Shown: positions 56,009 through 64,000 of the stretch, in pieces
How positions within the stretch are numbered: the first letter of the stretch is position 1
Layout of the letters: every line of letters starts with the position of its first letter
Assembly: GCF_900106745.1 (NCBI RefSeq)
Contig: NZ_FNNV01000024.1
Span: 1 to 64,000, forward strand
Direction of reading: 5' to 3'
Source: Paenibacillus sp. CF384
GTDB lineage: Bacteria > Bacillota > Bacilli > Paenibacillales > Paenibacillaceae
Length of the DNA stretch: 64,000 nucleotides
Program-made: the position numbers and the translations under genes
The notes under the pieces: model-generated
Told to the model about the DNA's origin: nothing
Seen by the model: only the letters and a program-made list of their open reading frames with translations
The model's database searches: none

Positions 56009-56401
56009 CTATTCGACTTCAATCGCCACGATCAGCTCAATTTCGACAAGCACGTCTTTTGGCAGGCGCGCAACCTCAACGGTAGAGCGGGCTGGCTTAT
56101 GATCGCCGAAGTAGGATGCATAAATGGTATTGAGCGCTGCGAACTGATTCATATCTTTGATGAACACCGTCGCCTTCGCTACGTCAGCGAATGTTGCTCC
56201 CGCTTCAGCTAGGACAGCCTGCAGATTGCGGAATACTTGATGCGTCTGCTCTTCGATTCCACCTTCAACAAGAACGCCTTCCGCTGTCAGCGGAATTTGA
56301 CCGGAGGTAAACAGCAGGTTGCCCAGCTTAATTGCCTGGGAATAAGGTCCGATTGCAGCTGGCGCTTGCGTAGTCGCTACGATTTGTGGTTGTGCTTTCA
56401 T
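56009..56401 (-). CDS. ridA: Enamine/imine deaminase RidA
   Basis: Hydrolyses reactive 2-aminoacrylate-type intermediates. RidA family signature [21 protein letters not shown] at the C-terminus includes the substrate-binding Arg; GPYSQAIK and FTSGQIPL are near the N-terminus. ATG at 56401 ([14 protein letters not shown]) is preferred, although an upstream TTG (56407) has better spacing to AGGAGG. It follows purR by 27 bp. Confidence 0.94.
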   Translation of the reverse strand: MKAQPQIVATTQAPAAIGPYSQAIKLGNLLFTSGQIPLTAEGVLVEGGIEEQTHQVFRNLQAVLAEAGATFADVAKATVFIKDMNQFAALNTIYASYFGDHKPARSTVEVARLPKDVLVEIELIVAIEVE

Positions 56402-56428
56402 GATCAAGTAATCCTCCTCGGTTGGTTG

Positions 56429-57268
56429 CTACACAGAAGTTCGTGACGTGAAATAGTTTCCTGGTACAACAGTTGTGTGTTTCGTCTTCATATCTACAGC
56501 CGTCAGCTTCGCTAACGACACATAATCCTCTAGCAGTCGATCCTCGGTTTCCAATTCCCCGGATTCCACGAATACGCCGACACCGGCTACCTTTGCGTTA
56601 AATTCGAACAGCAAATCCATCATGCCTTGAATTGTTCCGCCGGCCTTCATAAAATCATCAATGATTAATACGCGTGCATGTTCCTTCAATGCACGACGTG
56701 CAAGTGACATCGTCTGAATGCGTTTATTGGAGCCCGATACGTAATTGATGCTCACAGCAGAGCCTTCCGTCACTTTGTTGTCGCGACGCACAATGACAAC
56801 AGGCAGATTCATGCAAGCTGCCGTTGCATAAGCAAGAGGGATCCCTTTCGTCTCGACCGTCATGATGACATCGATATCCGAAGCTGCGAATGCGGTTGCA
56901 AACATTCGTCCAACATCTGCGAGCAGTCCCGGCTGTCCCAGCATATCCGTCATGTACAAGTAGCCTCCGGCAAGAACCCGCTCCGGTTGCTCCAATTGAC
57001 GACAAATGCCGTTCATGATGCCAAGTGCCTCGGCCTGACCCATCTTCGGCGTATATTTCACGCCTCCTGCGGCCCCTGCCAACGTATGCAGCTCACCGAG
57101 CCCTTCTTCTTCGAATACCTCTTTAATAATCGCCAAATCCTCACTAATAGATGACTTGGCAGATTGGTAGCGATCAGCGAATGCTGTCAGAGAAATTAAC
57201 GTATGGGGGCGTGTAAGTAAGTACTGCGTCATTTCTACTAACCTTGCACTCCGTTTTAACTTCTTCAA
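56429..57268 (-). CDS. purR: Purine operon repressor PurR
   Basis: PRPP-sensing repressor of purine genes. An N-terminal winged helix (1-75, RLVEMTQYLLTRPHTLISLTAFADRY) is joined to a phosphoribosyltransferase-like domain with the PRPP motif VLIIDDFMKAGGTIQGM (about 201-217) and VVIVRRDNKVTEGSAVSINY. The 279-residue length fits. It precedes ridA as in B. subtilis. Confidence 0.96.
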   Translation of the reverse strand: MKKLKRSARLVEMTQYLLTRPHTLISLTAFADRYQSAKSSISEDLAIIKEVFEEEGLGELHTLAGAAGGVKYTPKMGQAEALGIMNGICRQLEQPERVLAGGYLYMTDMLGQPGLLADVGRMFATAFAASDIDVIMTVETKGIPLAYATAACMNLPVVIVRRDNKVTEGSAVSINYVSGSNKRIQTMSLARRALKEHARVLIIDDFMKAGGTIQGMMDLLFEFNAKVAGVGVFVESGELETEDRLLEDYVSLAKLTAVDMKTKHTTVVPGNYFTSRTSV

Positions 57269-57351
57269 CGTGTACTCCCCCCAGCCAAATCCGAATATTA
57301 TAATGACATAATACCATTTTCATACGGATTTAATCAAGACACACGTAGGCT

Positions 57352-58206
57352 TCATGTCAGCATTCTTACCACATAGACTTCTTTGCAAAATCCGCGGAGT
57401 CCATTATAGATGCGCGAAACCTTCGCTTCCTTGCTTACAAGGCCAAAAACCGTCGGTCCGCTGCCTGACATTAACACGCCATCTGCGCCCAGACGCTGCA
57501 TGATTTCCTTTAGCTGCAGCACCTCGGGGTGAAGCTGAAGCGTTACCGATTCCAGGACGTTGCCCAGATACGTGCAGACGCCGCCGAATGAGCCGCTTGA
57601 GATCGCGGACAGCATGTCCGCTGTTGAAGGATGCTGCTTCAGCTCAGAAGCGCGAAGCTTCCCGTATACGTCTGCCGTGGAAACGTTAATCGGCGGCTTG
57701 GCCAGAATGACCCAGCATTGCGGCGGGTTGCTGATTCGCTCCAGCTTCTCTCCGCGGCCGCGTGCGATTGCGGTACCGCCGGTTACACAGAACGGTACAT
57801 CGGAGCCAAGCTCCGCACCGAGCGTACACAGCTCTTCTTCGGAGATGCCGAGCCCCCACAGCCGATTGAGCCCGCGCAGCGTAGCGGCTGCATCACTGCT
57901 TCCGCCGGCAAGCCCTGCGGCAACCGGTATCTTCTTATCCAGATGAATATAGACGCCTTTGCGGACATTGTAGCGATCCTTGATCAGTCTTGCCGCCTGA
58001 AAGGCCAAATTCTTCTCATCAAGCGGAATATACCCCGCCTGACTCGAGATAATGATAGTGTCCCGCGGAAGCTCTTCCATCTCAAGCCGATCCGCTAAAT
58101 CCACCATGGTCATAATCATTTCAACTTCGTGGAATCCATCCTCACGCTTACGCATGACGTCCAGCAGCAAATTGATTTTTGCCGGCGCTTTCTCATAAAT
58201 CTTCAT
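57352..58206 (-). CDS. ispE: 4-diphosphocytidyl-2-C-methyl-D-erythritol kinase
   Basis: GHMP kinase of the MEP isoprenoid pathway. [12 protein letters not shown] at the N-terminus, [20 protein letters not shown] (about 94-113) as the ATP loop, and [14 protein letters not shown] near the C-terminus. The ATG at 58206 ([10 protein letters not shown]) has GGTGAG seven bases before it; the frame is open 12 codons upstream. 284 residues. Confidence 0.95.
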   Translation of the reverse strand: MKIYEKAPAKINLLLDVMRKREDGFHEVEMIMTMVDLADRLEMEELPRDTIIISSQAGYIPLDEKNLAFQAARLIKDRYNVRKGVYIHLDKKIPVAAGLAGGSSDAAATLRGLNRLWGLGISEEELCTLGAELGSDVPFCVTGGTAIARGRGEKLERISNPPQCWVILAKPPINVSTADVYGKLRASELKQHPSTADMLSAISSGSFGGVCTYLGNVLESVTLQLHPEVLQLKEIMQRLGADGVLMSGSGPTVFGLVSKEAKVSRIYNGLRGFCKEVYVVRMLT

Positions 58207-58265
58207 ATGTAGGCTCACCCGTCCGTTATCGTTAAACTTCACATATTATAACAAAAGGTCATAAG

Positions 58266-58317
58266 AAAAGCTAAGATGCTTTAAGCAGTCTGTGGGCCTG
58301 CTTGGCACCTTAGCTTG
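58266..58317 (-). terminator. Terminator after sspF
   Basis: Minus strand AAGCTAAG-TGC...GCA-CTTAGCTT with an internal AAGCAG/CTGCTT pair, followed by TTCTT. Confidence 0.75.
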
Positions 58318-58327
58318 AAATAACCCC

Positions 58328-58726
58328 TTAGTGTGGTTGATAGTGGGACGTTTGCTGCTGCGAGGCCTGCATGGCTTGATGCATATAAGCCGGAACCGTA
58401 CCAGATGCCTGCTGGCGCTGTGGCGCATAATTGGGCTGCGCTTGCGGCTGCACGAATGGACTGCGGTCAGGCTGCGGCCTATAGGTAGTTTGTGCCGACT
58501 GATACGTTTGCTGATAGGGCTGTGACTGTGACTGTGCCTGCTGTGCAGCATACTGCTTCGCTGCGGCCTGCTCAGCGATTTGAATCGCTCGCTTCACCAT
58601 ATTGCCGGCATCCTTTGCTTTAATGCCTCCCCAGCCTTCCTTCTGCACCGTATCATAGAAGCCAAGATCCTTCGCCAGCTCTTTCTTCAGCTCTTCACTC
58701 ATCGTACCGCGGCGTCTGCGTGACAT
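58328..58726 (-). CDS. sspF: SspF-like alpha/beta-type spore protein with long Gln-rich tail
   Basis: Residues 1-57 match the short SASP SspF closely: [40 protein letters not shown] and [13 protein letters not shown], the last two being the DNA-binding helices and the germination-protease region. B. subtilis SspF ends near here, but this protein runs on for about 75 residues rich in Gln, Ala, Tyr, Pro and Ser ([19 protein letters not shown]). The ATG is chosen nine bases after GGAGG. A sigma-G-type promoter precedes it. Between veg and ispE as in B. subtilis. Confidence 0.92.
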   Translation of the reverse strand: MSRRRRGTMSEELKKELAKDLGFYDTVQKEGWGGIKAKDAGNMVKRAIQIAEQAAAKQYAAQQAQSQSQPYQQTYQSAQTTYRPQPDRSPFVQPQAQPNYAPQRQQASGTVPAYMHQAMQASQQQTSHYQPH

Positions 58727-58760
58727 AAACACTCTCCTCCTTTGAAACGGGTAGTACCGT

Positions 58761-58789
58761 TAGTATGGTTGTTTTTGACGTTCTCATAC
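58761..58789 (-). promoter_or_regulatory. Sigma-G-type promoter of sspF
   Basis: Minus strand GTATGA (58784-58789), 16-bp spacer, CATACTA (58761-58767); the -10 is a full match to the forespore consensus. A CGG/CCG hairpin follows in the short leader. Confidence 0.7.
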
Positions 58790-58816
58790 GGACAATGGGT
58801 AACGTGGTTCTAGGTA

Positions 58817-58872
58817 CAAAAAAAGTGCAGATCCTGCTTACGCTGCTCTGGCCGCGTCCGCAAATCTGCACA
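58817..58872 (-). terminator. Terminator after veg
   Basis: Minus strand GTGCAGATTTGCGG...and CAGGATCTGCAC form a long imperfect hairpin, then seven T. Confidence 0.82.
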
Positions 58873-58891
58873 TGTTCGATTCTTATTTATC

Positions 58892-59164
58892 TCATTGTAT
58901 ATACGTAATGCGTACTTGACCATCATCACTGTCCACCGTAACTTCAACGGACTCCGTTAATATATCGGCGTAGCTGTAAGAGACGCGCTTAAACGCATGC
59001 TGCTCCTGGTCGAGCCTGACAATAAATACAGAAGGGTAGATTTCTTCTAACACACCGGTCCGTTCAATCGTCTTTCGACGACCACCGTTAGCACGAAGAC
59101 GGATTTTGGAGCCGACATGGGTTTCCAAACTGCGTTTGATTTCCAATAGCGCATTTTTTGCCAT
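58892..59164 (-). CDS. veg: Veg protein
   Basis: Highly expressed small protein (90 residues) linked to biofilm gene control in B. subtilis. [18 protein letters not shown], the [22 protein letters not shown] stretch (about 18-40) and [11 protein letters not shown] are family hallmarks. Two consensus promoters precede it and a strong terminator follows. It is transcribed alone. Confidence 0.96.
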   Translation of the reverse strand: MAKNALLEIKRSLETHVGSKIRLRANGGRRKTIERTGVLEEIYPSVFIVRLDQEQHAFKRVSYSYADILTESVEVTVDSDDGQVRITYIQ

Positions 59165-59191
59165 TGTGCACTACCACCTCTTTCCTTGTCC

Positions 59192-59220
59192 ATTATAACC
59201 AAAAGGAGGTGGTTTGTCAA
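59192..59220 (-). promoter_or_regulatory. Proximal veg promoter (perfect sigma-A consensus)
   Basis: TTGACA (59215-59220), 17-bp spacer, TATAAT (59192-59197) on the minus strand; all 12 bases match consensus. The spacer and flank contain ACCACCTCCTTTTGGT. Confidence 0.92.
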
Positions 59221-59229
59221 AAAATTATA

Positions 59230-59259
59230 ATTATAACAGTGGAGTCACTTTGGTGTCAA
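59230..59259 (-). promoter_or_regulatory. Distal veg promoter
   Basis: TTGACA (59254-59259), 18-bp spacer, TATAAT (59230-59235), followed by a second TATAAT at 59224-59229. It lies 39 bp upstream of the proximal promoter. Confidence 0.8.
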
Positions 59260-59315
59260 TATAAAAAAGGGTACTTTTTTCTCCGGTACGTATATTTTAG
59301 CCCGAAGCAGCCATA

Positions 59316-60194
59316 TTATACAGTTGGCTTTATTCCGGTCAGCGTTTTAGGCTTAGGCAAACCAACCCGGAACTTCCCTAATGTTTCAATACCCCCGACT
59401 CCATCTATTCCGCTGATTGTCCCGTGAATGACATCCGATAAATTGATCGTCTCCCGTATTGAGGTGTAGCTGGCTTTGATGGCCACGTACACCGGATCCA
59501 GCGCATGGATGAGTACCCGGCCCGGAGAACTGGCGAAGTTCGATCCATTCTGCAGCAGCGCTTCGTAATGGGATTGGCATGCGCCGGCTACAACGATTAA
59601 GCTGTCTTTGCTTTTCTCATACTGACGCGCTATTCGTACAGCATTAACGAAATTTTGCGAGTTTTTGTAGCTGGCCAAGTTTTGCAGATCGTCCTGGTTC
59701 CGAGTCTTCAGCACGCCGTCATGGCCGGTAATCACGACTATATCCGGCTTGATCTGCGGGAGCAGTCGGTACACCACATCGGCCATTTGGGATTCATGCA
59801 CGTATACCCCGTGAGCAGGAACGCGCATTTGCGTATACAGCTGCATGCTTTTTCTCATATAGTTGCTGTCCCCGTCCAAATGAAGGACTTTTCCGGGCAC
59901 CTCAAAGAACGGCTGGGATTGGCTTTGCGCGCGCTGCAGTTCACGTTCAATTATCTGCTGCTCGCGTTGTTCCTGCATCCTTAGCGTGGACTCACTGGCC
60001 TTAATGCGTGCCTGCCTCGCTGCGCCGGACGATTCCGGATCGCTCATAACGGACAAATCGACAATTGGCGCGTCTGCAAGCAGACGATAGTCGGTGCCCT
60101 TCAGGATGGCTGTATGTTCTTCTAGAATTGTCGCAACACGAAAAAGGACGTCCCCGCCATAGGATTTGCGGACGACCAGGTCCCCTTGCTTCAT
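59316..60194 (-). CDS. yabG: Sporulation-specific protease YabG
   Basis: Mother-cell cysteine protease that processes spore coat proteins. The family motifs DIVVITGHDGVL, NSQNFVNAVRIAR, IVVAGACQSHYEALL (with the probable catalytic Cys) and SSPGRVLIHALDPVYVA are clear. The ATG eight bases after AGGTG gives 292 residues. An upstream sigma-E/K promoter was not recognised. Confidence 0.94.
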   Translation of the reverse strand: MKQGDLVVRKSYGGDVLFRVATILEEHTAILKGTDYRLLADAPIVDLSVMSDPESSGAARQARIKASESTLRMQEQREQQIIERELQRAQSQSQPFFEVPGKVLHLDGDSNYMRKSMQLYTQMRVPAHGVYVHESQMADVVYRLLPQIKPDIVVITGHDGVLKTRNQDDLQNLASYKNSQNFVNAVRIARQYEKSKDSLIVVAGACQSHYEALLQNGSNFASSPGRVLIHALDPVYVAIKASYTSIRETINLSDVIHGTISGIDGVGGIETLGKFRVGLPKPKTLTGIKPTV

Positions 60195-60264
60195 GGGCAA
60201 ATCACCTCTTCGTCTATCCTATGGGGAGACGCCCCTGATGGTGCGCTCACTTTTATTTTTTCGT

Positions 60265-61727
<1,463 letters not shown>

Positions 61728-61760
61728 GGGACTCCATTCCTTCCCTTCATTACAACATGC

Positions 61761-61786
61761 AAAAAGAAGAGGCATCGCCTCTTCTT
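61761..61786 (-). terminator. Terminator after yabE
   Basis: Minus strand AAGAAGAGGC, loop GAT, GCCTCTTCTT, then TTTG. Confidence 0.85.
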
Positions 61787-61843
61787 ATGATGGCATATTT
61801 ACGCGCGAAATACGATACGCATGTTCATACCGAGGAATACGGG

Positions 61844-62992
61844 TTACACTGCTGTTGGTTTCTTCGGACCCAGCACATACACCGTATAGCCCCGCTTCCG
61901 CCCGAATTTATCGGCATACGACTCGCTGTCAAAGTAAACATCAATCTTGTTGCCTTTGACTGCACTGCCCGTATCCTCAGCTCGGCGGAAACCGATTCCT
62001 TCGATATACACCCACCAGCCGATCGGAATGACTTTCGGGTCGACCGCAATGGTACGACCTTCCTGAACGCGTGCTCCCGATGCGGTAATGCCGTACTGTG
62101 GATGGTTCTTACCTTTACCCGTCGAAGCCAAGCCGGCAGAATAAGCCGTAAGGGTTACGTTCTTAATGACTTTCTTGGCACTGAAAGTAACGCCTCGCTT
62201 CGTCATGGTAGATACGCTTGGCGAATTCGCCCGCAGCATCGTTACCTTCGGCTCAGGTTTCTTCGTCCCGACCGACACAATCTGATCGACAGAAGGTGAC
62301 TTGGTCAACTTCTCGACTAAGGTCTGCGAGACTAGAACACCGTCTTCGAAAGTCTTTTCATAACGTTTAACGACCGTGCCTTGTTTTCCCGTTTGGACAA
62401 GCTGTTCTTTCCCCAGCGCTAGCTTGGGATCATCCTTCTTCACAGTGGAGAAGGGAACGGGGTGGGTACTCTCCGAGATCTTTGTGTCAATCCGAGTGAT
62501 TGCAATAATCATATTCGGTTTGAGTGGCTGCGATAACGAAGGTACTACCTTATCTTGACTGCGTATCGATATATGAGCCTGATCGATCGCCGCCTGTACG
62601 GTTCTTTCTGTCGTGTACAACGTTCTTGCTTTGCCGTCAGCTTTTACAATAAGAGGCACCGCTTGATTAATAACAATGCGGTCACCGTCTTTAATACCGC
62701 CATCCAGCGGCATCGACACTTTATCATAAGTGCCAACTGCAATAGCTTGTTCATCCAGTAGGCGTTGAAGGACCCATTGCTTCGTAGAGACAATGGTTTC
62801 TCGTCCATTCACTACTACGGACACGCGCTTGTCAGCCGTTCCGTACAACAACACCAGAAACATGAAAGTCATAGCGATTGAGATCATGGCGCTTAGTACA
62901 ATTAAACGCATGTTCTCATGCTTCCATCGCAATGCGAAAGACATGCTGGATGATCGTTTCCCATGGGTGTCCTTAAGCTGGAGTGCTCCCAT
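61844..62992 (-). CDS. yabE: Cell-wall protein YabE (DUF348/G5/3D domains)
   Basis: Exported peptidoglycan-acting protein related to resuscitation-promoting factors. A signal anchor (about 28-52) is followed by DUF348 repeats (about 55-165), a G5 domain (about 170-250), and a C-terminal 3D domain with TAYSAG, YGITASGARVQEGRTIAVDP and the DTGSAVKGNKIDVYF motif whose aspartates give the domain its name. The 382-residue length fits. AGGAGG lies nine bases before the ATG. A c-di-AMP riboswitch lies upstream. Confidence 0.94.
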   Translation of the reverse strand: MGALQLKDTHGKRSSSMSFALRWKHENMRLIVLSAMISIAMTFMFLVLLYGTADKRVSVVVNGRETIVSTKQWVLQRLLDEQAIAVGTYDKVSMPLDGGIKDGDRIVINQAVPLIVKADGKARTLYTTERTVQAAIDQAHISIRSQDKVVPSLSQPLKPNMIIAITRIDTKISESTHPVPFSTVKKDDPKLALGKEQLVQTGKQGTVVKRYEKTFEDGVLVSQTLVEKLTKSPSVDQIVSVGTKKPEPKVTMLRANSPSVSTMTKRGVTFSAKKVIKNVTLTAYSAGLASTGKGKNHPQYGITASGARVQEGRTIAVDPKVIPIGWWVYIEGIGFRRAEDTGSAVKGNKIDVYFDSESYADKFGRKRGYTVYVLGPKKPTAV

Positions 62993-63135
62993 TTCTTCGG
63001 TCCTCCTTACATAGCCCCGCCGCCTTTGTTACGCATGATTACATAGACGCGACTATAGAGATTTTCTTTCCAAATTCAGCCCCGGACCACTTCCATAATA
63101 CAGCTTTTGTCGTCAGTTTATGCTTCTTTCAAACA

Positions 63136-63174
63136 AAAAGAAGCCCGACGACAGAGGATCTGTTTCGTGGCTTC
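63136..63174 (-). terminator. Terminator of the c-di-AMP riboswitch
   Basis: Minus strand GAAGCC-ACGA-CAGA...TCTG-TCGT-GGGCTTC, then TTTTTG, about 55 bp after the aptamer and 145 bp before yabE. Confidence 0.85.
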
Positions 63175-63227
63175 CCATTAGACAATGGTAGCATGGAATT
63201 GCATGCACGAGGTTGATCTCTCTTATT

Positions 63228-63496
63228 GACGCTTACGAGGTTAGCTGTCGGATTCGGGCGTGAGAGTCGCCCTATTCGCTAATGGCACGTTCGAACAATT
63301 GCTGTTGTGCCGGTCGCAAAATTCACCCCAAGAAGAATTTCATGTCTATCGCTGTCTGCCTTGTACAAAACAGTGTCGCCCTTTAGTCGACGAACACGTT
63401 TTAAGGCGAAGAAAAGAACAAGCTGTTTCTCCGTGATACAAACAGTTTCAACAATTGGTTCCCCCGCTCTCCGAATTCCGGAGATTAAGCGTATTA
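63228..63496 (-). promoter_or_regulatory. c-di-AMP (ydaO/yuaA-type) riboswitch upstream of yabE
   Basis: Minus strand, 5' to 3': ACGCTTAATCTCCGG, then GAGAGCGGGGGAACCAA, later CTTGGGGTGAAT, GCCCGAATCCGACAGCTAAC and CTCGTAAGCGT. These are the conserved blocks of the ydaO RNA in the right order; ACGCTTA and TAAGCGT close the P1 stem. A terminator follows. By analogy with other ydaO RNAs, c-di-AMP should favour termination and lower yabE expression. The frame is open across the aptamer by chance, which hides it as a false ORF. Confidence 0.93.
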
Positions 63497-63533
63497 TTGG
63501 AAAAGGAATACAAGTTTTGTTGCTCTGAAATGA

Positions 63534-63563
63534 ATCATACCGTCTACCGCGCCACATTGTAAA
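63534..63563 (-). promoter_or_regulatory. Predicted promoter of the yabE riboswitch transcript
   Basis: TTTACA (63558-63563), 18-bp spacer, TATGAT (63534-63539) on the minus strand, about 35 bp before the aptamer. Confidence 0.55.
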
Positions 63564-63688
63564 GAACTGATTAATGACGATTTTAACGAATTTCAAGGAA
63601 AAATAGGCGAAAAGTAAGCAATTTCTTCAATCAAAATCAGTTTTATCACGAGAATAGTCCCAAATCCTTGCTTTCAAACCCGTTTTCA

Positions 63689-64000
63689 TCAGATTCCAAA
63701 ACATTTCCTTGCATTTTCCGTGGTTATTTCGCCGACTTCCTCCACACTTTTACCCGTTATCTCCGAGATCGTGTTTGCTACAAGACGGACGAATGCAGAC
63801 TCATTTCGTTTCCCGCGATGGGGGTGAGGAGCCAAATATGGAGCATCCGTTTCGATCAAAATTCGGTCTAGAGGCACTTGTGAAAGCACTTCCTTTGGCA
63901 CCCTTGCATTGGTGAATGTAAGCGGTCCACCGAACGAAATATAGAAGTTCATATCGAGACATTGTTTCGCCGTTTCCCAGCTGCCGGAGAAGCAGTGCAT
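63689..64000 (-). CDS. tatD: TatD-family metal-dependent hydrolase (C-terminal part)
   Basis: The C-terminal ~103 residues of a TIM-barrel DNase/hydrolase; the start lies outside the window. HCFSGSWETAK and ISFGGPLTF are typical, and LIETDAPYLAPHPHRGKRNE is the diagnostic metal-site motif. In B. subtilis yabD (tatD) also precedes yabE. The 63590-63688 stretch downstream holds no clear terminator. Confidence 0.93.
   Translation of the reverse strand: MHCFSGSWETAKQCLDMNFYISFGGPLTFTNARVPKEVLSQVPLDRILIETDAPYLAPHPHRGKRNESAFVRLVANTISEITGKSVEEVGEITTENARKCFGI

Noticed and set aside
63279-63596. 105-codon minus-strand frame before yabE
   Set aside because: It lies over the conserved blocks of the c-di-AMP riboswitch, starts at TTG without a ribosome binding site, and shows no protein family features.

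Overview
This window is a chromosomal segment of an endospore-forming Firmicute, most likely Paenibacillus or a close relative. Evidence: sporulation genes (spoIIE, spoVT, spoVG, yabG, yabP/yabQ, fin, sspF, a ger operon), Gram-positive promoters and ribosome binding sites, and a gene order that follows the Bacillus subtilis origin-proximal region tatD-yabE-rnmV-ksgA-yabG-veg-sspF-ispE-purR-ridA-spoVG-glmU-ctc-pth-fin-mfd-spoVT-yabM-mazG-rqcP-yabP-yabQ-divIC-yabR-spoIIE-yabS-yabT-tilS-hpt-ftsH-coaX-hslO-yacD-cysK-pabBAC-folPBK-yazB-dusB-greA-lysS-rrn. The species is inferred from family content and synteny, not from a search. Every supported gene but one reads on the minus strand; the exception is a 66-codon ORF at 53003. 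I saw no insertion sequence, prophage, tRNA or CRISPR array.

Layout from the high-coordinate (upstream) end. 59-64 kb: partial tatD; a c-di-AMP (ydaO-type) riboswitch before the cell-wall gene yabE; rnmV, ksgA, yabG; veg behind two consensus promoters. 52-59 kb: sspF with a long extra tail, ispE, purR, ridA, spoVG, glmU, ctc/rplY, pth, fin. 48-52 kb: mfd. 37.9-48.3 kb: a block not present at this place in B. subtilis: prsA-like lipoprotein, lactonase, urea transporter urtABCDE behind a promoter with a GlnR/TnrA-type box, then an ABC importer behind a guanidine-I (ykkC) riboswitch and two GlnR/TnrA-type boxes. 30-37.5 kb: spoVT, a SpoVB-like flippase with a hexanucleotide repeat, mazG, hup, rqcP, an array of four palindromes, yabP, yabQ, divIC. 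20-30 kb: yabR with a glycine-rich tail, spoIIE, a decayed tandem duplication of the spoIIE 3' end that carries two related small basic ORFs, yabS, yabT, tilS, hpt, ftsH. 0-20 kb: nadABC (inserted relative to B. subtilis), coaX, hslO, yacD-like foldase, cysK, a ger operon (also inserted), the folate operon, dusB, greA, lysS, and the 5' end of a 16S rRNA gene.

Working together: the conserved part supplies translation and RNA maturation (lysS, tilS, ksgA, rnmV, pth, rqcP, dusB, ctc), cofactors (folate, NAD, CoA, cysteine), cell wall and division (glmU, yabE, divIC), repair (mfd) and sporulation. The inserted block is a nitrogen-scavenging module: predicted urea and guanidine-type solute importers under nitrogen control. 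The least explained features are the duplicated small ORFs after spoIIE, the palindrome array at 32.4 kb, a possibly frameshifted small membrane ORF at 32.0-32.24 kb, and the extended SspF.
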